The notes under the pieces are model-generated. The model worked only from the letters and a program-made list of their open reading frames with translations. It searched no databases and was not told the origin of the DNA. From the NCBI GenBank assembly GCA_002869565.1, contig PKUJ01000037.1, positions 43,392 through 107,391 of the forward strand: a stretch of DNA of 64,000 nt, in the 5' to 3' direction. The DNA comes from Arcobacter sp. (GTDB lineage Bacteria > Campylobacterota > Campylobacteria > Campylobacterales > Arcobacteraceae). This document shows, piece after piece, positions 37,044 to 46,571 of the stretch; positions within the stretch are counted from its first letter, which is position 1; the number at the start of each line of letters is the position of its first letter. Both the position numbers and the translations under genes were made by a program.

Positions 37044-37838
37044 TTACCATCCTTTTAGGCTAAGAAGAGTGAAAGCCAAAATAATACCTATACTTGTAGC
37101 AACTGTTAACAATACAGCTTGCATCCAACGTCCCCAACCCATAGCTAAGTAACCTTTTACCGCATCTAAAACTGAGTTTACAAAGGGAAATCCAGGAGCT
37201 AGAAGTATGACACTTGAGGAAAGGGCTATATTTGGAGTTGAACTTAAATTAAATATGTGTGCAGTACTTGCAATTAGAGTTGCAACAAAAGCTGTAACCC
37301 CAAATGTAATAATCATCACAAATTTTTTCCTTGAAAGTTCTTGTCTAACAAACATAGCAAGTGCAGAAGCTAAAAATGTTATACCAAAAGCTTGCCAATC
37401 AGCTTTGTATAGATAAGCGAAAGAGGCACAAGAAAGACCTACCATAAATACAACAAGCCATCTATTATAATAGTTTGGCTGAATGTTTTTCATAGTTTTT
37501 AATACAAAATCTACATTATATTTATATTTCTCTACATCTTGACACATTTTTTGTACATCGCAAACAATAGACATATTAATTGGCTTGTGGTGAGCTCTCC
37601 TTGTTGTTGTTACTGATTGACTTTGTTTATTGCTAAGAGTAGTTAATACAATAGCAGAAGGGATTAGAGATACTTCTACGGAATCCACTCCCAATGCAAT
37701 TCCTAATCTTTGTGCAGTATGTTCAATTAAAGTGCTCTCCGCTCCAAACTCTAACATTATAACTGCAGCTTTTATTATGGCTCTTGTAATTCGAGTTTGA
37801 TCTTCATTAGTTATTTTTGATATTTGATTTTCGTTCAT
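37044..37838 (-). CDS. Threonine/serine exporter, N-terminal (ThrE-type) subunit
   Basis: A 264-residue protein: a cytoplasmic hydrolase-like first half (ESTLIEHTAQRLGIALGVDS) and about five helices in the second half, with LLAPGFPFVNSVLDAVKGY near residue 215. This is the ThrE domain architecture. Its ATG overlaps the stop of the upstream SdiA-regulated-like gene by one base, so three genes form a tight unit. Confidence 0.8.
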   Translation of the reverse strand: MNENQISKITNEDQTRITRAIIKAAVIMLEFGAESTLIEHTAQRLGIALGVDSVEVSLIPSAIVLTTLSNKQSQSVTTTRRAHHKPINMSIVCDVQKMCQDVEKYKYNVDFVLKTMKNIQPNYYNRWLVVFMVGLSCASFAYLYKADWQAFGITFLASALAMFVRQELSRKKFVMIITFGVTAFVATLIASTAHIFNLSSTPNIALSSSVILLAPGFPFVNSVLDAVKGYLAMGWGRWMQAVLLTVATSIGIILAFTLLSLKGW

Positions 37839-38620
37839 TAATTTTTCAGATACTTTTCAATTTTTAATACTTGGCCTTTGTCATCTGCGATATATAGGTT
37901 TCCAGCATTATCGAAAGTTATTCCTTCTTGTGCAAATTTTTTCTGTAATTTTTCTTTTTTAATTACTTTTTTTAATTTCAAATCATATTGAATCAAAAGA
38001 CTTTTTTTGTCACTTACCATAAATAAAATATCATTATAAACAGCAAGACCTGCAATATCAATAAATCCATGATCTATAATGTTTTCAATTTTCTGTTTTT
38101 TCTGTTTTAAATCATAATCAATTATCACTATTACGGAGCAATCCTCTTTAGGATATTTTTTATCTGATTGGTTTGAAAGATAAATTTTATTTTTGTATAA
38201 AACAATTCCTTCAATGCCATCATCTCCTTTTTTAAGAATATTAATTCATTTATATTTTCTTTTTATTGAGATTTCTTTTTTTTCTTTAAATTTCTTTTTT
38301 GAAAGAACTAATATTGAATCATCTCCTTCAATTGCTAAAAGTAAAAGGTCATTTTCATCATCAATAGTTATACCTTCTAAATCATATTTACCTAGCTTTT
38401 TTTCTCTTAAAATTCTACCATCTAAAGATAATTCATAAATTGAACCTTCATCATTTACTACAAATAGAGAGTTTGACTTTTTTGAATAGGTTATTCCTGA
38501 GGCTTCTGGAATTTTTGCAATAACTTTTTCTTTTGCAAAGATATTTTGTACTGACATAATAATTAATATTCCAAGTAATATTTTTTTACCTGCAAGCAGG
38601 ATTTCATTTCTTTTCATCAT
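37838..38620 (-). pseudogene. SdiA-regulated-like beta-propeller protein, interrupted by an in-frame TGA
   Basis: A secreted or membrane-anchored protein: an N-terminal hydrophobic segment (about residues 10-28), then beta-propeller-like repeats (EASGITYSKKSNSLFVVND, YDLEGITIDDENDLLLLA). Codon 125 is TGA (38246-38248). The same frame continues INILKKGDDGIEGIVLY and reaches FAQEGITFDNAGNLYIADD before the stop at 37838. The restored length is 260 residues. The repeat phrase G-I-T-x(8)-L-x-x-x-x-D/N matches the related protein at 43917-44798. GGA to TGA would explain the stop. The function is unknown. Confidence 0.75.
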
Positions 38621-38674
38621 TTAATGCTTCTTTTTATTTTTTGCAATTCTACTGCATTATTTATAACTATTGAA

Positions 38675-41455
38675 TTAAAGAGTTTCTTTATGTATTGGTA
38701 TTGTTATAATAAATTGAGCACCTTTTAAATTTGATTCTTCATAATTATAGATAACATTATGCACTTTTAGTTCCCCTGATAAATGTTTTGAAACAATTTC
38801 GTTTGACATATAAAGACCAATACCTGTACCTTGATATTTATGTTTTGTTGTAAAGTATGGTTCAAAAATCCTATTTATAATTCTTTTTGGAATTCCTTCG
38901 GCATTATCTTTTATATAAATTCGTAACTCATTTTTAAAAACTTTTGTTGTGATAAATATATATTTTTTATAGTTTTTTTCACCTAGTACATCAATTGCAT
39001 TATTAAAAATATTTAGAAAAACTTGTATTAGTTCATTTTCAAGTGTAGTGATAGTTGTTTCTTCAATATTTTTTACAATATTTATATCATGTTTTTTAAT
39101 TCTAGAACTTGTAAGATATAAAGCTTTTTCAATTGGATTTTTGATATTAAATTTAGCTTTCTCTTTATTTTGATGAAAAAAGTTTCTAAAATCATCTATA
39201 GTTCTTGATAAATATTGTGCTTGTTCATTAATTGAAACTACACTCTCTTTTAAAAGTTCATCAGGAATGTTTTTATTAAATTCAAGTTGGAGTTGTAGTC
39301 CTGTAGATGCTGTTGATATAACAGATAGAGTCTGTCTCCACTGATGAGCAATATTCTCAAGCATCTCTCCCATTGCCGCCATTTTTGATTGTTGAGCTAG
39401 TATAGTGTCTTTTTCTCTTTTCTCCGTTTCAAGTTGTTTCACTTTTGTTAAGTCTAATATTGTTCCAATCATTAAAAGTGGGTTGTTTTTACTATCGAAT
39501 TTTGTAATTTTTGCCGTTGATTGGATATATTTGATGCTTTTGTCTTTAGTGATTATTTTATATTCAAAAGTAATTTTATTATAATTTTTAATAGACTGAA
39601 CTTTTTTGAATTGGTTTTTCATATTTTTTCTGTCATCATGATGTACATAAGATAAAAATTTTCTTATAGAAGGGATTATCTCTTTTGGATGAAGTCCGAA
39701 AATTTTGTAATGTTCATCACTCCAAAAAAGTTCATCATTTTCTATGTGGTAGTGAAAACTTCCTAAATGAGCAATTTTTTGAGCTTCATCGAGTAAATAG
39801 TTTGCTCTTTTTAATTCTTTTGTTTTTGTATTAACTCTCTCTCCTAGCTCTGTATTTAATTCTTTTAATTCTTTTGTTCTATCTTCGACAATATCTTTAA
39901 GTGTTTTATTTTTTCTTATATTAATTTGATTTATATAAAGTAAAATAATAAATATTATAGTACTTGCAGCTAGAAGAACCCATAATCCTGTATAATCTAA
40001 GTTATTTTCAAATCGAATGTTATTCCATTTTTCTATAATGAACTCTAGTTCTTTTTTATTTATTGAAGAAATAGCTTTGTTTAAGATTGATTGAAGTTGA
40101 GGGAAATCATCTCTTATCATAATTCTTAATGGAAAATTTAGACCAGTATTTCCACTTATTTTTAAATCATCAAATTCTAGTTTTTGTATATTGTAAGTTA
40201 AAATTGGCTTTATATCGATATATGCAAAAGCTTGACCATTAGAAACTTTTTCTAATCCCTCTTTTATACTCTTTACCAATAAGAATTTTAAATTTGGATA
40301 TTTTTCTTTTAACATTTTATGGGCAGTAAAATTCTCCCCAACTGCTATCTCTTTGCCATACAAATAATTTATGCTTTCAATAAAATTTTCATCTTTTAAT
40401 GTAACTATTGAAATTGGAAAATTTATATATGGTTTTGTAAATATTGAATAATTCTCTCTTTGTGCAGTGTTCCCAGTACTATAAATAAGGTCATTAGTTT
40501 TATTTTTAATAGAATCTAGTTGTTTTGTAAAATTCTCCTCAAAATGATAACTTACTTTAAGTCCTGCTTTATTTGAGAGTAGTTCCCAGATTTCAGAAGA
40601 TATTCCAATTGCTTGATTATTTGGAGATCTAAATGTAAATGGTTTCCAATCTTTTGATACAGATACATTTATTACATTATTTTTTATGAACTCTTTTTCA
40701 TCTTCTGTAAGATTTATCTCTTTTTCATCGATATAGAACTGGTCTTTTTCATTTATTATCCATTTGCTCTCAATATCATATAGTTCTTCTTTTGTTAGAT
40801 TTTTTAATCCTTCATTGAAAATATCAATTAATTTTTGCTCACTTGAAATTGCTTGAATACTTATTAGTTCTTTTAATAGAGGAAGTGAACGTACTTTATG
40901 AAAAAGTCTATTTTGTAAGGTATAGTATTCAATTGCTAATTTATCTTCATAAATTAAATCAACTTTATTTGAAGTAAAATCATTTATAATATCTGTGTAG
41001 TTTTCATAAACTACTATTTGCGAATTTGGAAAATTCTTTTTTATTAATTCTTTGTAGTCACTACCAACTATACCAATTATATAATACGCATTTTGAGTAA
41101 AGTCTCTACTATTTTCTTTTAAAGCAAATAGTGAAGTTTGAGTTTTATAAAAACTATTTGAAGCTTTCATCCAATTTTCATAAGCTTCTGTTCCTAAAAA
41201 AAAGTCAATTTTTTTTCTTTTTGCAAGATTAATTGCATCATCCCAAAATTTGCCATTTATAAAATCTATTGTATAATTATTTTTTTCAGCCCACAATTTC
41301 CAATAGTCTATTAAAAGACCTTGTGGAATATTGTTTTCTAAATAAGAAAAAGGGGCATAGTCAGGGTCGTAAGAGACTTTAAAGTGGTTCTTTGAGGCAT
41401 TTAATATTGACGTAAATATTAAAATAAAAAGTAATAAAGAACGTATTTTTATCAT
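38675..41455 (-). CDS. Sensor histidine kinase with two periplasmic solute-binding domains and PAS
   Basis: A 926-residue kinase: signal or anchor (1-20), two tandem family-3 solute-binding (SBP_bac_3) domains (about 25-245 with YDPDYAPFSYLENNIPQGL, and 260-480 with NVSVSKDWKPFTF), a membrane helix (about 490-508), coiled coil, one PAS domain (about 555-675), a phospho-acceptor helix (ENIAHQWRQTLSVIS) and an HATPase (NIFNNAIDVL, DNAEGIPKRII, GTGIGLYMSNEIV). Tandem binding domains imply sensing of an amino-acid-like ligand. No response regulator is adjacent. The HATPase resembles that of the haem kinase at 22022. Confidence 0.88.
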   Translation of the reverse strand: MIKIRSLLLFILIFTSILNASKNHFKVSYDPDYAPFSYLENNIPQGLLIDYWKLWAEKNNYTIDFINGKFWDDAINLAKRKKIDFFLGTEAYENWMKASNSFYKTQTSLFALKENSRDFTQNAYYIIGIVGSDYKELIKKNFPNSQIVVYENYTDIINDFTSNKVDLIYEDKLAIEYYTLQNRLFHKVRSLPLLKELISIQAISSEQKLIDIFNEGLKNLTKEELYDIESKWIINEKDQFYIDEKEINLTEDEKEFIKNNVINVSVSKDWKPFTFRSPNNQAIGISSEIWELLSNKAGLKVSYHFEENFTKQLDSIKNKTNDLIYSTGNTAQRENYSIFTKPYINFPISIVTLKDENFIESINYLYGKEIAVGENFTAHKMLKEKYPNLKFLLVKSIKEGLEKVSNGQAFAYIDIKPILTYNIQKLEFDDLKISGNTGLNFPLRIMIRDDFPQLQSILNKAISSINKKELEFIIEKWNNIRFENNLDYTGLWVLLAASTIIFIILLYINQINIRKNKTLKDIVEDRTKELKELNTELGERVNTKTKELKRANYLLDEAQKIAHLGSFHYHIENDELFWSDEHYKIFGLHPKEIIPSIRKFLSYVHHDDRKNMKNQFKKVQSIKNYNKITFEYKIITKDKSIKYIQSTAKITKFDSKNNPLLMIGTILDLTKVKQLETEKREKDTILAQQSKMAAMGEMLENIAHQWRQTLSVISTASTGLQLQLEFNKNIPDELLKESVVSINEQAQYLSRTIDDFRNFFHQNKEKAKFNIKNPIEKALYLTSSRIKKHDINIVKNIEETTITTLENELIQVFLNIFNNAIDVLGEKNYKKYIFITTKVFKNELRIYIKDNAEGIPKRIINRIFEPYFTTKHKYQGTGIGLYMSNEIVSKHLSGELKVHNVIYNYEESNLKGAQFIITIPIHKETL

Positions 41456-41614
41456 TAATTTAAAGCCTAGTATATTTAAAAATTTAATTATTTTATTATA
41501 GCAGACAAATATTACAATAAAATTTCATAAAGTTTCTTTTTTATACAATTTTTTAAAAACTATTTTCTAAATATTTTTAATATATAATGATTAGGATTAA
41601 AAATAAGGATATTT

Positions 41615-41947
41615 TTGAAAAATTTAACAAAATACTATTTAGATAAAGAAATACTTTTTAAAGAGATAAATGAAGTACTACCTAAAGAATTAGGAAGTAG
41701 AAAGAAAATTGGTATTTATGTAGGAACATCAGTTTCAAAAGATTATTATGCAATATTTATTGTTGATGCAAAAAGTAGGTTTATAAGAAAGAATGCTAAT
41801 GATTTAATAGAGCTTTGTGAGAAACTAGCTAATTTCCAAGAACATAATTTTAAGAAAAAAGAGTTGATTATATCTTCTGCTATTTGTTCTAAAGCAAAAA
41901 AATTTTTAAAAGAAAACAAATGGAGTGTGCGAGTTGATTTTATGTGA
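41615..41947 (+). CDS. Hypothetical protein upstream of coaX
   Basis: A 110-residue protein from a TTG start that I do not assign to a family. It is basic, with no signal peptide or membrane helix (KELGSRKKIGIYVGTSVSKDYY, later CSKAKKFLKENKWSVRVDFM). It overlaps the coaX start by 14 bases and is therefore co-transcribed with coaX, hisG and a methyltransferase gene. Confidence 0.65.
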   Translation: MKNLTKYYLDKEILFKEINEVLPKELGSRKKIGIYVGTSVSKDYYAIFIVDAKSRFIRKNANDLIELCEKLANFQEHNFKKKELIISSAICSKAKKFLKENKWSVRVDFM

Positions 41948-42560
41948 TATTGGAAACACAACATTTCATTTTTTGATTGATGGAAAACATTATAGATATT
42001 TTTTAAATGAAAAGTTACCAGAACTTGATGAAACAATTTATTTTATTTCAGTAAATGAGACAGCAACAAATAAATTAAAAAATAATTATACAAATTGTAT
42101 AAATTTAGAAGAGTATCTAAATTTTGAAACAATTTATAAAGGAATGGGTTTAGATAGGAAGATTGCGTGTTGTGGATATAAAGATGCAATTATTGTTGAT
42201 GCTGGTAGTGCAATTACAGTGGATATTATGAAAAATGCTAAACATAAAGGTGGAATAATTCTTCCTGGTATAAGCAATTTTAACAATATATATAAGCAGA
42301 TTTCTTCAAAATTAGACTATGAAATAAATACAAAGGTAAATTTAGATAAAATCCCACTTTGTACACAAGATGCAATATCTTATTCTATTTTAAAATCTAT
42401 CATATTACCTATAAAAGAGTTAGCTTTAGAAGAGCAAATAATATTTACAGGTGGAGATGGTGAATTTTTAAGTAGATATTTTGATAATTGTATTTATAAA
42501 AGTGACTTAATATTTGATAATATGAAAGGGATTATTGATGCTAACAATTGCATTGCCTAA
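41934..42560 (+). CDS. coaX: Type III pantothenate kinase
   Basis: First enzyme of coenzyme A synthesis, of the potassium-dependent type III class. The N-terminal phosphate motif LILCDIGNTTFHFLI, the IIVDAGSAITVDIM segment (near residue 88) with GGIILPGI, and FTGGDG near 165 are the ASKHA-fold motifs of CoaX. A TTG at 41934 is chosen because GGAG lies eight bases upstream; GTG at 41925 is possible. At 208 residues it is slightly short for the family. It overlaps hisG. Confidence 0.85.
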   Translation: MILCDIGNTTFHFLIDGKHYRYFLNEKLPELDETIYFISVNETATNKLKNNYTNCINLEEYLNFETIYKGMGLDRKIACCGYKDAIIVDAGSAITVDIMKNAKHKGGIILPGISNFNNIYKQISSKLDYEINTKVNLDKIPLCTQDAISYSILKSIILPIKELALEEQIIFTGGDGEFLSRYFDNCIYKSDLIFDNMKGIIDANNCIA

Positions 42561-43146
42561 GGGAAGAATTGCTGAAGATACTTTAGAAAAGTTTGAAAAA
42601 GCTTTTGATGAAAAGTTTATTTTTGAAGACAGAAAATTAATACTTGAAAAAGCTGGATTTAGATTTCTAAATGTAAGAAATCAAGACGTACCAACGTATG
42701 TTATGCATGGAGCTGCTGATTTAGGTGTTGTTGGGCTTGATGTTTTAGAAGAGAAAGAATACGATTTAATCAAACTTCTTGACTTACAACTTGGACGTTG
42801 TAAAGTTGCTTTTGGATTGATTCGTGGTCAAGAATTAGATTTTACAAAAAGTAAAATTACGGTTGATACAAAACATGAGAAAATTGCAAAAAGATATTTT
42901 GAAGAAAAAGCAATGGCTGTTGAAATTATAAAACTTTATGGTTCAATTGAGCTTGCACCTTTAGTAAATCTCGCAGATTGCATTGTTGATATTGTTGAAA
43001 CTGGTACAACTATGAAACAAAACGGTCTTGAAGTAGGACCTACTATTATGGAAAGTTCAGCACATTTAATTGCTAATAAAAATTCATATTATGCAAAAAA
43101 AGATTTAATATTTAATTTAAAAGAAAAGTTAGAAGCAGTACTTTAA
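42538..43146 (+). CDS. hisG: ATP phosphoribosyltransferase, short form
   Basis: First enzyme of histidine synthesis. At 202 residues it is the short form, lacking the C-terminal regulatory domain and normally needing HisZ as partner; hisZ is not in this window. Motifs are MLTIALPKGRIAEDT, HGAADLGVVGLDVL and the phosphoribosyl loop DIVETGTTMKQNGL (near residue 150). It starts inside coaX and is joined to the next gene by TAATG. Confidence 0.93.
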   Translation: MLTIALPKGRIAEDTLEKFEKAFDEKFIFEDRKLILEKAGFRFLNVRNQDVPTYVMHGAADLGVVGLDVLEEKEYDLIKLLDLQLGRCKVAFGLIRGQELDFTKSKITVDTKHEKIAKRYFEEKAMAVEIIKLYGSIELAPLVNLADCIVDIVETGTTMKQNGLEVGPTIMESSAHLIANKNSYYAKKDLIFNLKEKLEAVL

Positions 43147-43838
43147 TGGGATTAGAGTTATATGCAAAAGTAGAAGAATTCTTAAACTTTCAAGATGAAG
43201 TAAAAGAGTTACATTCTGCTTTTTTAGGTCTTATTTTTGAAAAAGGCTTAGATGATATTATTGATATTGGCTGTGGTCAGGGTGCTTTTATGATGCATCT
43301 TTTAGCTAATGGGGTCAATGCTTATGGAATAGACTTAAGTGTTGAACAAATCAAAATATGTCAAGCATATAATTTAAATGCAGATGCAATTCCTTTAGAA
43401 AAAGTTAGAGAAAAATTTTCTTGTGCAACAGCTATTTTTGATGTAATTAATTATATTCCTAAAAATGAATTAGAACAATTTTTTAAAGATACTTCAAAAG
43501 TTTTAACTGACAATGGATATTTTATTTTTGATGTAAATTCACTTTTTGGTTTTGAAGAAGTTGCCCAAGGAAGTTTGAATATTAATAATGATGATAAATT
43601 TATTGCAATTGATGCTATTTTTGAAAATAATGAACTAAAAACAGACATAACACTTTTTAATAAAACTAAAAATAACTTATATACAAAAGAAGAAGATACT
43701 ATTATTCAATATTATCATGATATAAAGTTTTTAAAAACTACAATAATTAATTCAGGATTTGAGATTGAAAACATAATTAATTTTAATCTTCATACTGATG
43801 AAGAAGCAGATAAATTAATATTTATTTGTAAAAAATAA
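43146..43838 (+). CDS. Class I SAM-dependent methyltransferase
   Basis: A 230-residue protein with motif I IIDIGCGQGAFMMHLLANG (about residues 37-55), DLSVEQIKICQ and AIFDVINYI, typical of small-molecule methyltransferases. The late part has an insertion typical of the UbiE/methyltransf_11-25 group. The substrate is unknown. It is the last gene of the coaX-hisG run. Confidence 0.82.
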   Translation: MGLELYAKVEEFLNFQDEVKELHSAFLGLIFEKGLDDIIDIGCGQGAFMMHLLANGVNAYGIDLSVEQIKICQAYNLNADAIPLEKVREKFSCATAIFDVINYIPKNELEQFFKDTSKVLTDNGYFIFDVNSLFGFEEVAQGSLNINNDDKFIAIDAIFENNELKTDITLFNKTKNNLYTKEEDTIIQYYHDIKFLKTTIINSGFEIENIINFNLHTDEEADKLIFICKK

Positions 43839-43916
43839 CAAGCTAAAATCATATATATTTTTTTGTAACCAAATAATTACCTTTATTTTGTAATATCTAA
43901 TCATAAAAGGTTAGAT

Positions 43917-44798
43917 ATGAAAATTAAAAAAACTATACTAATCCTTATTGGATTTTATATATTCTTATCAATAACAGATTTTAATGATATTCTTTATGCA
44001 AAAATGAATGATATTAAAAATGATATTAAAGGTATTAAAAATAGGTTAAATTTGGGCTACTATAAAGTAGAAATAGAAGCAAAACAAGTTGAAACAATAG
44101 AAGATAATCTATCTGGAATAACATACAATAAAAATACAAAAACACTTTTTGCAATAACTAACAATCCTCAAAAAATTTATGAACTTAATAAAAAGGGTGA
44201 ACTTTTAAGAACTATAGACCTTATAGGTTTTAAAGATACAGAGGGAATAACTTATTTATATAAAAATATATTTGCAATTGTTGATGAAAGAAAAGCTCAA
44301 GTCTTTCTTATAAATATAAGTTTAAATACTAAAAGAGTATTTATTAGTGATGTTCAAAATGTATTTACATTAAAAATTAATTCATATAAAAATTTTGGTT
44401 ATGAAGGAATTGCTTTTGATACTAAGAAGAATACTTTTTTTATAGTAAATGAAAAATTTCCTAGGGAACTTATAAAAATCTCAAACTTATTAGAAAACAA
44501 GAATTTATCTATCTCTTTTGGTGATGGATTAACAACTTTGAGTCATTTTATGACAGATTTTTCTGGATTACATTTTGATGAAAATTCAAGACATTTATTA
44601 TTTTTAAGTGACGAATCAAAATCTATTGCTGAAGTAGATTTAGATGGAACACAAATTAGTTTTGCGCAATTAGAAGAAGACTTTTTAGGATTAAAAAAAG
44701 ATATCCCACAAGCCGAAGGTATTACAATGGATGAGCAAGGTAATCTATTTATAGTAAGTGAACCAAATCTTTTTTATACTTTTAGTAAAAAAATATAA
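43917..44798 (+). CDS. SdiA-regulated-like beta-propeller protein
   Basis: A 293-residue protein with an N-terminal membrane segment (about 4-22) and a periplasmic beta-propeller: DNLSGITYNKNTKTLFAITN, DTEGITYLYKNIFAIVDERK, YEGIAFDTKKNTFFIVNEK and AEGITMDEQGNLFIVSEPN are tandem blades. This fits the SdiA-regulated family (YjiK-like). The blade motif is shared with the broken gene at 37838-38620. The cellular role is not known. Confidence 0.8.
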   Translation: MKIKKTILILIGFYIFLSITDFNDILYAKMNDIKNDIKGIKNRLNLGYYKVEIEAKQVETIEDNLSGITYNKNTKTLFAITNNPQKIYELNKKGELLRTIDLIGFKDTEGITYLYKNIFAIVDERKAQVFLINISLNTKRVFISDVQNVFTLKINSYKNFGYEGIAFDTKKNTFFIVNEKFPRELIKISNLLENKNLSISFGDGLTTLSHFMTDFSGLHFDENSRHLLFLSDESKSIAEVDLDGTQISFAQLEEDFLGLKKDIPQAEGITMDEQGNLFIVSEPNLFYTFSKKI

Positions 44799-44882
44799 AA
44801 CAGTTTTTTTATCTTAACAAGAATCAATGTTTTTATGATATTTTTTAAGTAGTATTATAAAAAATCAATAAATAGGCTAAAC

Positions 44883-45476
44883 ATGAAATATCCAGAATTT
44901 TTTAAAAGTATAGAAACAATAAAATTGCAAGATGATTTGGCAAATTTTCTAGGTGCAGTTGAAGAAGGAATAATAGAATTTTCATATCTTGATCTTGTAA
45001 AAACAGCAGGACACTCATGCCCAACTGTATTAGGTGCTTATCTTATGACTCTTGAGGGATTAAAAGTTTTATATAAAAATGAACTTCCTAAACGTGGAGA
45101 AATAAAAGTAGAGTTTAAAGAAAAGATAGAAGAGGGGGTAGCCGGTGTTATTTCAAATGTAATTACTAATATCACAGGAGCTACGGTAAATACTGGATTC
45201 AAGGGAATTATGGGATTATTCTCTCGAAATAACTTAATGTCTTTTGAAAGTGATATAACTTCAAATGTAAAATTTACAAGAAGAGATACTTTACAAAGCG
45301 TTGAAGTAATTTACAACCCAAGTCAATTTTCTCCTAAACCAAAGATGCAAGAGTTAATGCAAAAATGTATTAGTAAAAGTGCAAATGAAAATGAAAAATT
45401 GGAGTTTGGAAAATTGTGGCAAGATAGAGTTGAAGAGATATCAAGAAATATTGATAAAGTGATAACTATAATTTAA
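44883..45476 (+). CDS. FmdE-like (formylmethanofuran dehydrogenase E domain) protein
   Basis: A 197-residue cytoplasmic protein. KTAGHSCPTVLGAYLMTLEGLK (within residues 39-60) matches the Cys/His-containing N-terminal motif of FmdE-domain proteins, which bind a metal. The rest is a mixed alpha-beta domain without further motifs I recognise. Possible roles in molybdenum or tungsten metabolism are inferred only from the domain name. It ends facing trpS. Confidence 0.7.
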   Translation: MKYPEFFKSIETIKLQDDLANFLGAVEEGIIEFSYLDLVKTAGHSCPTVLGAYLMTLEGLKVLYKNELPKRGEIKVEFKEKIEEGVAGVISNVITNITGATVNTGFKGIMGLFSRNNLMSFESDITSNVKFTRRDTLQSVEVIYNPSQFSPKPKMQELMQKCISKSANENEKLEFGKLWQDRVEEISRNIDKVITII

Positions 45477-45487
45477 TGCAAGTAGGA

Positions 45488-46450
45488 TTATAATCCTACT
45501 GCATTTCTAATAACTTCCATTTTTGCAGATGCAATTTTTCTAGCTTTAGAAGCTCCAAAAGCCAAGATGTCTTTTACTTCATCTGGATTATCAAGCAAGT
45601 GTTGTCTTCTTTGAGCATATGGTTCAAAGTGTTCATTTATTTTTTCTAAAAGTGATAATTTAAAATGTCCATAACCTTCACCAGCAGTTGCATATCTTTC
45701 TTGTAATGCTAATAGTTCATCATGACTCATAAATAGTTCACAAAGTTTGTATACATTACAAGTAGTATAATCTTTTACTTCATGAAGCTCCTTTGAATCA
45801 GTAACAACACTCATAACTTGTTTTTTTATACCTTTTTTAGTTCCAAACATATCAATAGTATTTCCATATGATTTTGACATTTTAGCTCCATCGGTTCCTG
45901 GAACTGTTGCAACTACTTCATCAACTTTAGCTTCAGGTAATACTAAAATATCGGTTTTATAGTGATTATTAAAACTATTTGCTATATCTCTTGTTATTTC
46001 CACATGTTGAATTTGATCTTTTCCCACAGGCACAATATTTGAATCATATAATAAAATATCAGCAGCCATAAGTACAGGATAAGAAAATAGTCCATGGTTT
46101 GTTTGAAAACCTCTAGCAACTTTATCTTTATATGAATGTGCGCGTTCAAGTAATCCCATTGAAGTATGATTTGATAATAACCAATATAATTCTAATACTT
46201 CTTTTACATCACTTTGTACCCAAAATGTTGATTTTTTTGGATCCATTCCAAGTGCTAGAAAATTAACTGCAACTTCAAAGATATTTTTTTCTAAAAGCTC
46301 TTTTTCTCTTACCGTTGTTAAAGCATGATATGAAGCAATAAATGCAAATAATTCACCATCATTTTGTGCTTCAACCATTTTCTTTATCATTCCAAAATAG
46401 TTACCTATATGTATTGTTCCTGAGGGTTGAATTCCTGATAATATTCTCAA
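45488..46450 (-). CDS. trpS: Tryptophan--tRNA ligase
   Basis: Class I synthetase of 320 residues. HIGH-type motif HIGNYFGMIKK (about residues 16-26) and KMSKS (near 190) are intact, as are LLSNHTSMGLLERAHSYKDK and PVGKDQIQHVEITRDIA. The start is TTG, with AAGGA seven bases upstream; no ATG would keep the conserved RILSGIQPSG. Two hairpins lie in the leader region between this gene and the upstream TAXI gene. Confidence 0.95.
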   Translation of the reverse strand: MRILSGIQPSGTIHIGNYFGMIKKMVEAQNDGELFAFIASYHALTTVREKELLEKNIFEVAVNFLALGMDPKKSTFWVQSDVKEVLELYWLLSNHTSMGLLERAHSYKDKVARGFQTNHGLFSYPVLMAADILLYDSNIVPVGKDQIQHVEITRDIANSFNNHYKTDILVLPEAKVDEVVATVPGTDGAKMSKSYGNTIDMFGTKKGIKKQVMSVVTDSKELHEVKDYTTCNVYKLCELFMSHDELLALQERYATAGEGYGHFKLSLLEKINEHFEPYAQRRQHLLDNPDEVKDILAFGASKARKIASAKMEVIRNAVGL

Positions 46451-46469
46451 CGTATGTTCCTTTATATGT

Positions 46470-46516
46470 GTTCCCTTTTAAAAGGGAACCTAAGAGGCTC
46501 TATAAGTTTAGAGCCT
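46470..46516 (-). terminator. Two hairpins between the TAXI gene and trpS
   Basis: On the minus strand, downstream of the TAXI gene, AGGCTCTA-taagtt-TAGAGCCT (46495-46516) is followed by the palindrome GTTCCCTTTTAAAAGGGAAC (46470-46489), 20 bases upstream of the trpS start. They may terminate the TAXI transcript; they are too short for a tRNA-sensing leader, and no clear T-run follows the first. Confidence 0.45.
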
Positions 46517-46571
46517 AAATTTTGTAAAATTATATCTTAAATTGATATAATGAATAGTTAAACAAAGAGTT

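Noticed and set aside
46451..46571. A tRNA-sensing leader or attenuator in front of trpS
   Set aside because: The two hairpins lie within 70 bases, no T-box sequence or Trp-rich leader peptide is visible, and they can be explained as terminators of the upstream gene.
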